NCBI RefSeq assembly: GCF_019880555.1
Contig: NZ_JAINVU010000005.1
Coordinates: 124,001-188,000 of the forward strand
DNA: 64,000 nt
Source: Hephaestia mangrovi
GTDB lineage: Bacteria; Pseudomonadota; Alphaproteobacteria; Sphingomonadales; Sphingomonadaceae
Reading direction: 5' to 3'
Shown here: positions 11,279-20,821 of the stretch, piece after piece
Position numbering within the stretch: position 1 is the first letter of the stretch
Layout of the letters: every line of letters starts with the position of its first letter
Made by a program: the position numbers and the translations under genes
The notes under the pieces: generated by a model
Database searches by the model: none
What the model was told of the DNA's origin: nothing
The model's input: only the letters and a program-made list of their open reading frames with translations

Positions 11279-12280
11279 GTGTCCGCGCGTCCCGATCTCG
11301 TTCTGGTCACCGGTGCCGCCGGCTTCGTCGGCGCGGCGGTCGCGCGCGCGCTGGCGGCGGAAGGGCGCCGGCTACGGCTGCTGGTTCGCGCGACCAGCGA
11401 TCCGCGCAATCTCGCCGATCTGCCCGTCGAGCGCGTCGAGGCCGATCTGCGCGATGCGGGCGCGGTCGGCCGCGCGATGGCGGGCGTTACCCACCTGTTC
11501 CATGTCGCAGCCGATTACCGGCTGTGGGCGCCCGACCCAGAGGAAATCATCCGCAACAACCGCGCGATGACCGCCAACGTGATGCGCGCCGCGCTCGATG
11601 TCGGGGTGAAGCGGATCGTCTATACCAGCAGCGTCGCCACCTTGCTGCCCGATCCCGCCGGTCCCGCCGACGAAACCCGCGCCGCGACCGAGGGTGAGGT
11701 GGTCGGCGCCTACAAGCGTTCGAAAGTCGTCGCCGAGCGGCTGGTCGAACGGATGATCGCCGATGATGGCCTGCCCGCGGTGATCGTCAATCCCTCGACT
11801 CCAATCGGCCCCCGCGACGTCAAGCCCACGCCGACCGGCCGCATCATCGTCGAGGCCGCCGGCGGCCGCATGCCAGCCTTTGTCGACAGCGGGCTCAACC
11901 TCGTCCATGTCGATGACGTTGCGGCCGGCCACCTCGCGGCGCTGCAGCGCGGCCGCATCGGTGAGCGCTACGTGCTCGGCGGGCAGGATGCGAGCCTGAA
12001 GGAGATGCTCGGTGCGATTGCCGCAATCACCGGCCGCCGCACGCCCAAGCTGGCGCTGCCCCGCGCACCGCTGATGCCGCTCGCCTGGCTCAACGAGCAG
12101 CGCGCGCGTCTCACCGGCAGCGAGCCGTTTCTCACGCTCGATGGCTTGCGGATGTCGCGCCACCACATGTTCTATTCCTCGGCCAAGGCGATCCGCGAGC
12201 TCGGCTATCGCGCGCGGCCCTATCGCGAGGCGCTGGTCGAAGCGATCGATTGGTTCCGCGGCGCGGGAATGATCCGGTGA
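11279..12280 (+). CDS. hpnA: Hopanoid-associated sugar epimerase HpnA
   Basis: Encodes 333 residues starting at a GTG. An extended short-chain dehydrogenase/epimerase fold is shown by the N-terminal Rossmann motif VTGAAGFVGAAVARAL and by IVYTSSVATLLP. YKRSKVVAERLVE carries the catalytic YxxxK (about residues 145-149). Later sequence includes GLNLVHVDDVAAGHLAAL. In hopanoid clusters this protein is annotated as a sugar epimerase, but its exact substrate is not established. It opens the hpn operon 50 bases after the E2 gene, and its TGA overlaps the GTG of hpnB. Confidence 0.92.
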   Translation: MSARPDLVLVTGAAGFVGAAVARALAAEGRRLRLLVRATSDPRNLADLPVERVEADLRDAGAVGRAMAGVTHLFHVAADYRLWAPDPEEIIRNNRAMTANVMRAALDVGVKRIVYTSSVATLLPDPAGPADETRAATEGEVVGAYKRSKVVAERLVERMIADDGLPAVIVNPSTPIGPRDVKPTPTGRIIVEAAGGRMPAFVDSGLNLVHVDDVAAGHLAALQRGRIGERYVLGGQDASLKEMLGAIAAITGRRTPKLALPRAPLMPLAWLNEQRARLTGSEPFLTLDGLRMSRHHMFYSSAKAIRELGYRARPYREALVEAIDWFRGAGMIR

Positions 12281-13398
12281 TCGCGCTTGCGATCGGCGCG
12301 CTCGCGCTGGCGATCTGGCTGGCGCTCGTGCTCGGCCACGGTCGTTTCTGGACCACCAGCGCGCGCGATGCGGCGGCGATCGTGCCACCGGCGCATTGGC
12401 CCGATGTCGTCGCGATCGTCCCCGCCCGCAACGAGGCCGAGGTGATCGAGCGCGCGATCGCCAGCCTCGCCGCGCAGGATTATCCGGGGCATTTCCGCAT
12501 CGTGCTGGTCGATGACGGCAGCAGCGACGACACCGCCGCCCTCGCGCGCGGCGCCGGCGGGGAGCGTCTCGCGATCGTCAGAGCAGCACCACTCGCGGCG
12601 GGCTGGACCGGCAAGCTCGCCGCCGTCGCGCAAGGGGTCGCATCAGCCGGGGCGCCGGCCTATCTGTGGCTCACCGATGCCGATATCGCCCATGCCCCCG
12701 ATACCTTGCGGTCGCTCGTCGCGCGCGCCGAAGCCGGCGGGCTGGCGTTGGTTTCGCTGATGGCGCGGCTGCGGTGTGTCTCGCTCGCCGAGCGTGCGCT
12801 GGTGCCGGCGTTCGTGTTCTTCTTCCAACTGCTTTACCCGTTCGCCCGCGTGAACCGCCCGGGCAACACTGCGGCGGCGGCGGGCGGCTGCATGCTCGTT
12901 CGCCGCGAGGCGCTCGATCACGCCGGCGGCATCGCCGCGATCCGGCACGCGCTGATCGACGATTGCGCGATGGGCGCCTTGCTGAAGCGCGAAGGCCCGA
13001 TCTGGCTCGGCCTCACTGATCGCTCGATCAGCATCCGCCGCTATGACGGCTGGGGCTCGATCGTCGACATGATCGCGCGCTCGGCTTATGCCCAGCTTCG
13101 CTACAATCCGCTGCTGCTGCTCGGCACGCTCGCCGGCATGGCGCTGGTCTATCTCGCCCCGCCTTCGCTTGCGTTGTTCGCTCACGGCGCCGCGCGCTGG
13201 CTCGGCCTTGCTGCCTGGGCGATGATGGCGCTGGCGTTCCAGCCGATGCTCCGCTTCTACCACCGATCGCCATTGTGGGGCGTCGCCCTGCCCCTGATCG
13301 CCGCTTTCTACGCCGGCTGCACTTTCCTCTCAGCCTGGCGCCATTGGCGGGGGCGTGGCGGGATGTGGAAGGGCCGCGCCCAAGCGATCGCCCGATGA
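12277..13398 (+). CDS. hpnB: Hopanoid-associated family 2 glycosyltransferase HpnB
   Basis: Encodes 373 residues from a GTG that overlaps the hpnA stop (GTGA). An upstream in-frame ATG at 12250 would add nine residues. An N-terminal membrane segment precedes a GT-A domain with VVAIVPARNEAEVIERAIAS, LVDDGSSDDTAAL and WLTDADIAHAP. Three or so hydrophobic segments follow after about residue 280. HpnB is thought to glycosylate the extended hopanoid side chain in the membrane. The next gene, hpnC, overlaps by ATGA. Confidence 0.92.
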   Translation: MIALAIGALALAIWLALVLGHGRFWTTSARDAAAIVPPAHWPDVVAIVPARNEAEVIERAIASLAAQDYPGHFRIVLVDDGSSDDTAALARGAGGERLAIVRAAPLAAGWTGKLAAVAQGVASAGAPAYLWLTDADIAHAPDTLRSLVARAEAGGLALVSLMARLRCVSLAERALVPAFVFFFQLLYPFARVNRPGNTAAAAGGCMLVRREALDHAGGIAAIRHALIDDCAMGALLKREGPIWLGLTDRSISIRRYDGWGSIVDMIARSAYAQLRYNPLLLLGTLAGMALVYLAPPSLALFAHGAARWLGLAAWAMMALAFQPMLRFYHRSPLWGVALPLIAAFYAGCTFLSAWRHWRGRGGMWKGRAQAIAR

Positions 13399-14234
13399 CC
13401 GCGCGGCGCGCCGATTTCGCCTCGGGCAAGGGGCATCGCGACGAGAACTTCCCGGTCGCGAGCAAGCTGGTGGCGCCCGCCTATCGCGCGCCGGTCATGG
13501 CTTTCTACCGTTTCGCTCGCGCCGCCGACGACGTGGCCGATCACCCCACCGCCTCGCGGGACGAGAAGCTCGACGGCCTCGCTCGCATGCGTGCCGGGCT
13601 GGCCGGCGACGGCGCGCCCGAAGCGATCGCGCTCGCCGCCGCGATAGCCGAGCGCGGCCTCGATGCCGCCCATGCCAACGATCTGCTCGATGCGTTCGAA
13701 CAGGACGTCCGTGTCAATCGCTATCCCACTTGGGACGCGCTGATCGATTATTGCCGGCTGTCGGCGATGCCGGTTGGCCGCTTCGTGCTCGACGTGCATG
13801 GCGAGGATCGCGCGACCTGGCCCGCCTCCGATGCCCTGTGTGCCGCGCTGCAGATCATCAACCACCTGCAGGATTGCGGCAAGGATTACCGGTCGCTCGA
13901 TCGCGTCTACCTCCCCGCCGACCTACTCGCTGCGACCGGCGCGCATATCGAGGAGCTGGCCGCGCCCGTCGCCAGTCCGGCCCTGCGCGCGACAATCACG
14001 CTGATGGCCGCGCGCACCCAGGCGCTGCTCGCGCAAAGCGCGCCGTTCGCCGGCATGATCCGCGACAAGCGCCTGGCCAGCGAAGTCGCGGTGATCCAGC
14101 GTCTCGCCGAAAGCCTCACCCGCCGCCTGATGGCGCGTGACCCCTTGAGTCAACGCGTGCATCACGGCAAGGGCGAAGCGGCGTCGCGCGCGGCATGGGC
14201 CGTCGCACGTCACTGGATGGGGCGGCGCGGATGA
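13395..14234 (+). CDS. hpnC: Hydroxysqualene synthase HpnC
   Basis: Encodes 279 residues of the squalene/phytoene synthase family. The first acidic motif is ARAADDVADHPTA near residue 42-53, and the second is NHLQDCGKDYRSL near 157-169. In the three-enzyme route to squalene, HpnC turns presqualene diphosphate into hydroxysqualene. The start at 13395 is set by the ATGA overlap with hpnB; the open frame extends upstream inside hpnB. It in turn overlaps hpnD by ATGA, so translation of the run is probably coupled. Confidence 0.93.
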   Translation: MTARRADFASGKGHRDENFPVASKLVAPAYRAPVMAFYRFARAADDVADHPTASRDEKLDGLARMRAGLAGDGAPEAIALAAAIAERGLDAAHANDLLDAFEQDVRVNRYPTWDALIDYCRLSAMPVGRFVLDVHGEDRATWPASDALCAALQIINHLQDCGKDYRSLDRVYLPADLLAATGAHIEELAAPVASPALRATITLMAARTQALLAQSAPFAGMIRDKRLASEVAVIQRLAESLTRRLMARDPLSQRVHHGKGEAASRAAWAVARHWMGRRG

Positions 14235-15070
14235 ACCTCGGCAATCAGACGGCCATTGCCGAGCGCCGCGCCGCGGGCAGCTCCTTCTATGCTGGGATGC
14301 GCGTGTTGCCGAAACCCGAGCGTGAGGCGATGTACGCGATCTACGCCTTCTGCCGGGAGGTCGACGACATCGCCGACGATCAGCAGGGCGACCGCGCGGC
14401 GCGCGCGAGCCAGCTCGACCGGTGGCGTGCCGATGTCGACGCGATCTACGCCGGCGGTGATCCCGGCCAGGCCGCTTTCCTCGCCGAACCCGTCGCTCGC
14501 TTCGCGCTCGATCGCGCCGATTTCCACGCCGTGATCGACGGCATGGCGATGGACGTCGATCGCGATATCCGCTGGCCGCCGGCGGCCGAGCTCGATCTCT
14601 ATTGCGATCGCGTCGCCTCGGCGGTCGGCCGCTTGTCGGTCAAGGTGTTCGGCATGGACGAGGAACCCGGCCGCGATCTCGCGCACCATCTCGGCCGCGC
14701 GCTACAACTCACCAACATCCTGCGCGACATCGATGAGGACGCCGCGATCGGCCGCGTCTATCTGCCCGGCGAAGCGATCACCGCCACCGGCATCGTCTTC
14801 ACCACGCCCGAGCAAGTGGTGGGCGATCCGCGCATCGATGCCGTCGCGCGCGCCGTCGCGGCGCAGGCCGAAGCCCATTTCGCCACCGCGCGCGCGATCC
14901 TGGCCGAGCGCCCGCGCGGCCACTTGATCGCGCCGCGGCTGATGGCGATTGCCTATGCCAAGATCCTCGCACGGATGGAGGCCGCCGGCTGGGCGCCGCC
15001 GCGCCACCGCGTCAAGGTTTCCAAGCTCGGCCTGATGGTCACCGCGCTGCGGCTGCTGGTGACGCGATGA
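14231..15070 (+). CDS. hpnD: Presqualene diphosphate synthase HpnD
   Basis: Encodes 279 residues of the squalene/phytoene synthase family. The paired metal-binding motifs are CREVDDIADDQQG near residue 47-58 and LTNILRDIDEDAAIGRVYLP near 159-178. HpnD condenses two farnesyl diphosphates to presqualene diphosphate, the substrate of HpnC. The second motif is the canonical one, whereas HpnC has the divergent QDCGKD, which supports the division of labour. ATGA overlaps join it to hpnC upstream and hpnE downstream. Confidence 0.94.
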   Translation: MNLGNQTAIAERRAAGSSFYAGMRVLPKPEREAMYAIYAFCREVDDIADDQQGDRAARASQLDRWRADVDAIYAGGDPGQAAFLAEPVARFALDRADFHAVIDGMAMDVDRDIRWPPAAELDLYCDRVASAVGRLSVKVFGMDEEPGRDLAHHLGRALQLTNILRDIDEDAAIGRVYLPGEAITATGIVFTTPEQVVGDPRIDAVARAVAAQAEAHFATARAILAERPRGHLIAPRLMAIAYAKILARMEAAGWAPPRHRVKVSKLGLMVTALRLLVTR

Positions 15071-16314
15071 CGCGCGCGACGGTGGTCGGCGCAGGGCTCG
15101 CCGGGCTGTCGGCGGCGGTCGCGCTGCGCGAGGCGGGCGTGCCGGTGACGATTGTCGAGGCTGCGGCGCAGGCCGGCGGCCGCTGCCGCTCGTATCACGA
15201 TCCGCAGATCGGCCGGGTGATCGACAACGGCAACCATCTCGTGCTCTCCGGCAACGCGGCGGTCCACCGCTTCCGCGACCGGATCGGGGCGAAGACGCCG
15301 CTCGCCGGGCCGCCCGACGCCTCGTTCGCCTTCGCCGACCTCGCGACCGGCAAAAGCTGGACCGTCCGCATCAACCATGGCCGATTCCCGCGCTGGATCT
15401 TCTCGCGCCGCGATCGCGTGCCTGGCTCGGGCGTGGTCGATTACCTGCCGATCCTCCGCCTGCTCTCCACGCGCGAGGCCCGCGTCGACGAGCGCTTCAC
15501 CACGATCGGTCCGGTGTGGGAAAAGCTGCTCGAACCCGTCCTGCTCGCCGCGCTCAACACGCCACCGGGCGAGGGCTCGGCGCGCCTCACCGCCAACGTG
15601 CTGCGTGAGACGATTGCCAAAGGCGGCGCGGCGATGCGTCCGCAAGTGGCCGAACCGACGCTTGCCGCCGCGTTCATCGATCCGGCGACCGCGTGGCTCG
15701 CCGCGCACGACGCGCCGGTCGCGCTCGGCCGCCGTCTGCGCGCGATCCGGTTCGACGGCGAGGTCGTCACCGGGCTCGACTGGTCGGACGGTCCGCAACC
15801 GATCGCGCCCGACGAACCAGTCATCCTCGCCGTCCCGCCTTGGGTGACGAGCGCGCTGGTCCCCGATCTCGTCGTGCCGGACTCCTTCCACGCCATCGTC
15901 AACGCGCATTTCGATGTCGTCCCGCCGTCCGGCACGCCGCCGATGCTCGGCCTGCTCGGCGGCACCGCCGAATGGTTGTTCGCGTTCGACGATCGGCTGT
16001 CGATCACCGTCAGCGCGGCCGACCGTCTGGTCGAACGCGACCGGGAAGACCTCGCGCGTACCTTCTGGGCCGATATCTGTGCCGCGCTCGGCATGGCGGC
16101 GCCGCTGCCGCGCTGGCAGGTGGTCAAGGAAAAGCGCGCCACCTTTGCCGCCACGCCCGATCAGAATGCAAAGCGCCCGCCCGCCGCGACGCGCTGGCGC
16201 AACCTGTTCCTCGCCGGCGACTGGACCGATACCGGCCTGCCCGCGACGATCGAGGGCGCGTTGCGCTCGGGCGAGACCGCGGCGGGCTTGGCGCGCGCCG
16301 GGCAATCGGCGTAA
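15067..16314 (+). CDS. hpnE: Hydroxysqualene dehydroxylase HpnE (FAD-dependent)
   Basis: Encodes 415 residues with an N-terminal FAD-binding Rossmann motif VVGAGLAGLSAAVALREAG followed by the GG-R dinucleotide motif AGGRCRSY. The C-terminal FAD-contact region is NLFLAGDWTDTGLPATIEGA. Members of this amine-oxidase/desaturase-like family reduce hydroxysqualene to squalene, completing HpnD-HpnC-HpnE. It overlaps hpnD by ATGA and lies 12 bases before the cyclase gene. Length is normal. Confidence 0.94.
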   Translation: MTRATVVGAGLAGLSAAVALREAGVPVTIVEAAAQAGGRCRSYHDPQIGRVIDNGNHLVLSGNAAVHRFRDRIGAKTPLAGPPDASFAFADLATGKSWTVRINHGRFPRWIFSRRDRVPGSGVVDYLPILRLLSTREARVDERFTTIGPVWEKLLEPVLLAALNTPPGEGSARLTANVLRETIAKGGAAMRPQVAEPTLAAAFIDPATAWLAAHDAPVALGRRLRAIRFDGEVVTGLDWSDGPQPIAPDEPVILAVPPWVTSALVPDLVVPDSFHAIVNAHFDVVPPSGTPPMLGLLGGTAEWLFAFDDRLSITVSAADRLVERDREDLARTFWADICAALGMAAPLPRWQVVKEKRATFAATPDQNAKRPPAATRWRNLFLAGDWTDTGLPATIEGALRSGETAAGLARAGQSA

Positions 16315-16326
16315 CGGAAGGCCGCG

Positions 16327-18267
16327 ATGCTCGATACCACCGCCCGCCCACCGCTCGAAGCGATCGACCGCGCCGTCGATCGTGCCGCCGCCGCGCTCTC
16401 CGACGCGCAGCAGGCGGATGGCCATTGGGTGTTCGAGCTCGAGGCCGATGCCACGATCCCGGCCGAATACATCCTGCTGCGCCATTATCTCGGCGAGCCG
16501 GTCGACGCCGCGCTCGAGGCGAAGATCGGCCGCTACCTCCGCCGCATCCAATCGTCCGATCATCATGGCTGGCCGCTGTTTCACGCCGGCGGGTTCGATA
16601 TCAGCGCGAGCGTGAAGGCGTATTTCGCGCTCAAGATGATCGGGGACGACGTGAATGCCGCGCACATGGCTCGTGCGCGGGATGCGATCCTCGCCGCCGG
16701 TGGTGCCGAAGCGGTCAACGTCTTCACCCGCATCCAGCTTGCGCTCTACGGCGCCGGCTCGTGGGACGCGGTGCCGACCATGCCGCCCGAGTTGATCCTG
16801 CTGCCGCGCTGGTTCCCGATCCACCTGTCGAAGATGAGCTATTGGGCGCGCACGGTGATCGTGCCGCTGCTCGTGCTTGGCGCCAGGCGCCCGCTTGCGC
16901 GCAATCCTAGGGGCGTTCGCGTCGATGAGTTGTTCACCGGCCGCCAAGCAGCGCTCAAGAGCCAGGCCGACGACCCCAAATGGCTGTGGACCAAGGGCTT
17001 CAACGCGCTCGATCGCGTTTTGAAAGCGGTCGGCGATCATTGGCCGCGGCGTCTTCGTCAGCGCGCGCTCGATACCTGCGTCGCCTGGGTTATCGAGCGG
17101 CTCAATGGCGAGGACGGGCTCGGCGCGATCTATCCGGCGATGGCCAACAGCGTGATGATGTTCGATTGCCTCGGCTATCCGCCCGATCATCCCGCGCGCG
17201 CGATCGCGCGGGAATCGGTCGAGCGGCTGCTCGTCGTCACTGATGATGAGGCTTATTGCCAGCCGTGCGTTTCGCCGGTGTGGGATACCGCGCTTGCCGC
17301 GCACGCGATGCTCGAAGCCGGCGGGGACGCTAATGAGGGCGCCGCCCGCCGGGCGCTCGATTGGCTCAAGCCGCGCCAGGTGCTCGACGTCGCCGGCGAT
17401 TGGGCGGAGGAGCGTCCCGATGTCCGCCCCGGCGGCTGGGCCTTCCAGTACAATAACGATCATTATCCTGATCTCGACGACACCGCCGTCGTCGTCATGG
17501 CGATGGATCGCGCCAGCGCTCGCGACGGGGGGTTGGATGAGGCGATCGACCGCGGTGCCGAATGGACCCGCGGGTTGCAGAGCAAGGACGGCGGCTGGGG
17601 CGCGTTCGATGCCGACAACGGCTGGCATTATCTCAACAATATCCCGTTCGCCGATCACGGCGCGCTGCTCGATCCGCCGACCGCCGACGTTACCGCGCGC
17701 GTGGTCTCGATGCTCGCGCAACTGGGCGAGCGCGACGGGCCGCGAATGCAGGCGGCGCTGGCCTGGCTCGAGCGCGCGCAGGAGCCCGACGGCAGCTGGT
17801 TCGGCCGCTGGGGCGTGAATTACATCTACGGCACCTGGTCGGTGCTCTGCGCACTCAACGCCGCCGGTGTGGCACCGTCGCACCCGATGGTCGCCAGGGC
17901 AGTGACATGGCTGAAGGCGATCCAGAACGCTGATGGCGGCTGGGGCGAATCCTGCGACAGCTATACGCTCGATCGCACCGGCCACATCCCCGCGCCCTCG
18001 ACCGCTTCGCAGACCGGCTGGGCGTTGCTTGGCCTGATGGCGACGGGCGAGGTGGAGAGCGAGGCTGTCGCTAGCGGCGCCGCCTGGCTCGCCGAGCATC
18101 AGCAGGAGGACGGCCTGTGGGGGCAGGAGATGTACACCGGCGGCGGTTTCCCACGCGTCTTCTATCTCCGCTACCACGGCTATCCGAAATATTTCCCGCT
18201 CTGGGCGCTGGCACGCTATCGAAATCTCAAACGCAGCAACGCAAAGGATGTGGCATGGGGCATGTAG
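16327..18267 (+). CDS. shc: Squalene-hopene cyclase
   Basis: Encodes 646 residues, typical of class II triterpene cyclases. The catalytic acid motif DLDDTA is near residue 381. QW-type repeats are visible, for example QQADGHWVFE, QSKDGGWGAFD, QEPDGSWFGRWG, QNADGGWGES and QQEDGLWGQE. The enzyme is a monotopic membrane protein that folds and cyclises squalene to hopene and hopanol. It is also called hpnF. It follows the squalene-making genes, with a Shine-Dalgarno GGAAGG before the start. The assignment is very secure. Confidence 0.97.
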   Translation: MLDTTARPPLEAIDRAVDRAAAALSDAQQADGHWVFELEADATIPAEYILLRHYLGEPVDAALEAKIGRYLRRIQSSDHHGWPLFHAGGFDISASVKAYFALKMIGDDVNAAHMARARDAILAAGGAEAVNVFTRIQLALYGAGSWDAVPTMPPELILLPRWFPIHLSKMSYWARTVIVPLLVLGARRPLARNPRGVRVDELFTGRQAALKSQADDPKWLWTKGFNALDRVLKAVGDHWPRRLRQRALDTCVAWVIERLNGEDGLGAIYPAMANSVMMFDCLGYPPDHPARAIARESVERLLVVTDDEAYCQPCVSPVWDTALAAHAMLEAGGDANEGAARRALDWLKPRQVLDVAGDWAEERPDVRPGGWAFQYNNDHYPDLDDTAVVVMAMDRASARDGGLDEAIDRGAEWTRGLQSKDGGWGAFDADNGWHYLNNIPFADHGALLDPPTADVTARVVSMLAQLGERDGPRMQAALAWLERAQEPDGSWFGRWGVNYIYGTWSVLCALNAAGVAPSHPMVARAVTWLKAIQNADGGWGESCDSYTLDRTGHIPAPSTASQTGWALLGLMATGEVESEAVASGAAWLAEHQQEDGLWGQEMYTGGGFPRVFYLRYHGYPKYFPLWALARYRNLKRSNAKDVAWGM

Positions 18268-18316
18268 GCAAATGTCCCGCCCGATATCCTGCGTCTAAAG
18301 GGGGGCGGGGCCACCC

Positions 18317-18973
18317 ATGAGCCACGTCGTCGTCGCCACCGGCTTCAACCGCGAGGTGCAGACGCTGCGCCAGCCCGGCATCGTCGTCGTCGCCGGCGGC
18401 GGGGATCCGGTGGGGCTGCGCCGCAAGCTCGAACAGGCCGCCGCGGGTGCGGCGGGGATCGCGAGCTATGGCATGACCGGCGCGCTCGCCGACGGCTTGG
18501 CGATCGGCGACTGGGTGGTGGCCGATCGTCTGTCCGGCGCGATCGAGATCGAGTGCGATCCGGCCTGGCGCGCCGCGCTGGCCGCGCGCCTACCCGGCGC
18601 CCGCGTCGGCGGTTTCTTCGCCGATGGCCGGATGATCGATACCGTTGCCGAGAAGCTCGCGCTCGGCGAGCGTCACGCGGCGCTCGCGGTCGACATGGAA
18701 AGCCATGTCGCCGCCGCAGTCGCTGCCGAGCGCGGCTTGCCCTTCGCGATCGTCCGCTGCGTTTCGGATGGCGCTCGCCATCTGCTGCCGCACGCGATCA
18801 CCGTCTCGATGCGCCCCGATGGCGGTGTCGATACCCAGGCGATGCTCCGCTCGCTCGCGCGCCGCCCCGCGCAGGTCGCCGATGTCGCGCGCACCACCGC
18901 CGGCTTCGCCCGCGCGATGCGCGAACTCAAACGCGGCGCCGTGCAACTTGGCCCGCGCCTCGCGCTGCCCTGA
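18317..18973 (+). CDS. hpnG: Adenosylhopane nucleosidase HpnG
   Basis: Encodes 218 residues of the purine/uridine phosphorylase-like family. The nucleoside-binding segment is LAVDMESHVAAAVAAERGLP followed by FAIVRCVSDGA. In Methylobacterium and Burkholderia, loss of HpnG makes adenosylhopane accumulate, so the enzyme removes adenine to give ribosylhopane. Its partner HpnH, the radical SAM enzyme that makes adenosylhopane, is not in this window. The gene lies 49 bases after shc and ends four bases before the convergent GST gene. Confidence 0.92.
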   Translation: MSHVVVATGFNREVQTLRQPGIVVVAGGGDPVGLRRKLEQAAAGAAGIASYGMTGALADGLAIGDWVVADRLSGAIEIECDPAWRAALAARLPGARVGGFFADGRMIDTVAEKLALGERHAALAVDMESHVAAAVAAERGLPFAIVRCVSDGARHLLPHAITVSMRPDGGVDTQAMLRSLARRPAQVADVARTTAGFARAMRELKRGAVQLGPRLALP

Positions 18974-18977
18974 ACGA

Positions 18978-19637
18978 TCAATCGCGGTCGGGCGCGCCGA
19001 GCGGGAAGTAGTGGCGATACGGCCGCGCCTCGTCGATGCAGCGCGTGACAGACGGGCGGGCGAGCAGCCGCCCGCGATAGGCGGCGAGCGCGGGGAAGCG
19101 GTCGCCGATCGGATGAACCCAATCCGCATAGAATAGCGACGGGGCTGCCGCGCAATCGGCGAGCGAAAAGCCGCCCTCCGCGGCCCATTCGCGATCGGCC
19201 ATGCGCGTTTCGAGCCATTCATACGCACGGTCGAGCGTCGCCCGGGCCTGCTCGACGCCGAGAGCGTCACGGGCGTCGGCGGGGCGCAGCGCATCGCCGA
19301 CGATCTTCTGCATCGGTGTCATCACGTAATTGTCGAACAGCCGATCGAGCATGCGCACGTCCACGCTCGCCAGCGCGTCGCCGGGCACGAACCGCACCGC
19401 GCCGGGATGCGCGGCGTCGAGATATTCGATGATCGCAGTCGATTCGAACACCTGGGCGTCGCCGTCGACCAGCAGCGGGAATTTGGCCAGCGGCCAGCGC
19501 CGCGCCAGCTCAGCATGATTGTCGGGTTCGCTGGGATCGACGTTGCGAAACACGAACGCCGTGCCGTTCTCGTAAAGCGGAATCAGCGCCTTCCACGTGT
19601 AGGAGGAGAAGGGGTGTCCGAACAATTCAAGTGCCAT
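18978..19637 (-). CDS. Glutathione S-transferase family protein
   Basis: Encodes 219 residues from ATG 19637, starting MALELFGHPFSSYTWKALI. The thioredoxin-like N-terminal domain has KFPLLVDGDAQVFESTAIIE, containing the cis-Pro and the glutathione-contacting ES pair. The helical C-terminal domain contains GGFSLADCAAAPSLFYADW. Ser in the first helix region (HPFSSY) is the likely thiol-activating position. A TTG at 19646, overlapping the upstream stop, is an alternative start. It is the last gene of the minus-strand VOC/GST cluster. Substrate unknown. Confidence 0.9.
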   Translation of the reverse strand: MALELFGHPFSSYTWKALIPLYENGTAFVFRNVDPSEPDNHAELARRWPLAKFPLLVDGDAQVFESTAIIEYLDAAHPGAVRFVPGDALASVDVRMLDRLFDNYVMTPMQKIVGDALRPADARDALGVEQARATLDRAYEWLETRMADREWAAEGGFSLADCAAAPSLFYADWVHPIGDRFPALAAYRGRLLARPSVTRCIDEARPYRHYFPLGAPDRD

Positions 19638-19642
19638 CGCCT

Positions 19643-20302
19643 TCAATCTTTCCGTTTCATACGTTGTTGCCGCGCCTCTTCGCGCGCGTTCGGCTCGATC
19701 GCGGCGAAGCTGCCGGTTTCGACCTCACCGGCGGGCTCGTAATGGGCGATGATGGTGCCGCCGGGCGACACCTGGTGGCGAACGAGCTTCAGCGTGCGCG
19801 GCGGCGTGCCCGCCCCGAACACCCGTTTGCCGGGGCCCAGCACCACCGGATAGGTCAGCGTGGTCAGCTGGTCGAGCAGCCCGGCTTCGAGGAGCGTGGG
19901 ATAGAGCGTGCTGCTGCCCTGGATGATGAGGTCCGGCCCATCGCCCTGCTTCAGCGCGGCAACCGCTGCGATGTCGGCCAGCCGATGGCTGTTTTCCCAG
20001 GGCAGCGGGTCGTCGCCGCGCGTCAGCACATATTTGGTCGCCGCGTTGAAGCCCTTCGCGATCGGGTTGCCGTCATCGACATAGGGCCAATAGGCGGCGA
20101 AGATCTCGTAGGTCTTGCGGCCGAGCAGCAGGTCGTACGCGCCGCCGAACAGCTCGCCGATCCACGCGCCGGTCGCCTCGTCGGCGAGCGGGAACATCCA
20201 GCCGCCCAGTTCGAAGCCGCCTGTCCAATCCTCGCGCGGCCCGCCCGGCGCCTGCATCACCCCGTCGAGCGACTGGAACACGCTGCCGATGACCTTACGC
20301 AT
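19643..20302 (-). CDS. Dihydrofolate reductase / RibD C-terminal-like protein
   Basis: Encodes 219 residues starting [19 protein letters not shown]. This matches the RibD C-terminal (DHFR-like) family, with [17 protein letters not shown] near 60-76 and the nucleotide-binding segment [20 protein letters not shown]. These proteins share the fold of dihydrofolate reductase and bind NADPH, but most have no known substrate. I chose ATG 20302 because it overlaps the upstream VOC stop by 8 bases. An upstream ATG would overlap more. The C-terminal tail is basic. Confidence 0.86.
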   Translation of the reverse strand: MRKVIGSVFQSLDGVMQAPGGPREDWTGGFELGGWMFPLADEATGAWIGELFGGAYDLLLGRKTYEIFAAYWPYVDDGNPIAKGFNAATKYVLTRGDDPLPWENSHRLADIAAVAALKQGDGPDLIIQGSSTLYPTLLEAGLLDQLTTLTYPVVLGPGKRVFGAGTPPRTLKLVRHQVSPGGTIIAHYEPAGEVETGSFAAIEPNAREEARQQRMKRKD

Positions 20303-20789
20303 CGGTCGTCGCTCCGGCACGCGCCGCCTCGATTTTCGCGATGTCGATCTTTTTCATCGTCATCATCGCCTCCATCGCGCGCTTGGCCGCCGCCTTATCG
20401 CTATCCGTCGTCGCGGCGATCAGCGCGCGTGGGGTGATCTGCCACGAAAAGCCCCAGCGGTCCTTGCACCAGCCGCACATGCTTTCCTGGCCGCCATTGC
20501 CGACGATCGCGTTCCAATAGCGGTCGGTCTCTTCCTGATCGTCGGTCAGCACCATGAAGCTCACGGCTTCGTTGGGTTTGAAGTTCGGCCCGCCGTTGAG
20601 CCCGATGCACGGCTGACCGAGCAGGGTGAAGTCGACCATCAGCTCCTCGCCCTGCTTGGCGGAAGGATTGTCCGTGGGAGACGCATGACGCGCACCGACA
20701 TGGGTGTCGGGAAAGGTTGCGGCGTAGAATTCGGCCGCTTTGCGCGCCTCGCCGCGATCGAACCACAGGCAGGTCGTCATCTTGTTCAT
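20295..20789 (-). CDS. VOC family protein, PhnB / 3-demethylubiquinone methyltransferase-like
   Basis: Encodes 164 residues, starting [20 protein letters not shown]. The single vicinal-oxygen-chelate fold follows the pattern of PhnB-like proteins: [29 protein letters not shown] and [19 protein letters not shown]. The C-terminal extension [20 protein letters not shown] is also typical of this group. No catalytic role is established for most members. AGGAGAGAGACG (20790-20801) directly precedes the ATG, a cassette shared with neighbouring genes. It overlaps the DHFR-like gene by 8 bases. Confidence 0.88.
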   Translation of the reverse strand: MNKMTTCLWFDRGEARKAAEFYAATFPDTHVGARHASPTDNPSAKQGEELMVDFTLLGQPCIGLNGGPNFKPNEAVSFMVLTDDQEETDRYWNAIVGNGGQESMCGWCKDRWGFSWQITPRALIAATTDSDKAAAKRAMEAMMTMKKIDIAKIEAARAGATTDA

Positions 20790-20821
20790 CGTCTCTCTCC
20801 TCGTAAGTCAAAACTGTCGGC

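Noticed and set aside
14953..18177. Long minus-strand open frame of about 1070 codons opposite hpnE and shc
   Set aside because: It is an antisense shadow of strongly conserved hopanoid genes in high-GC DNA. Its translation is rich in Arg, Asp and Glu without a recognisable domain.
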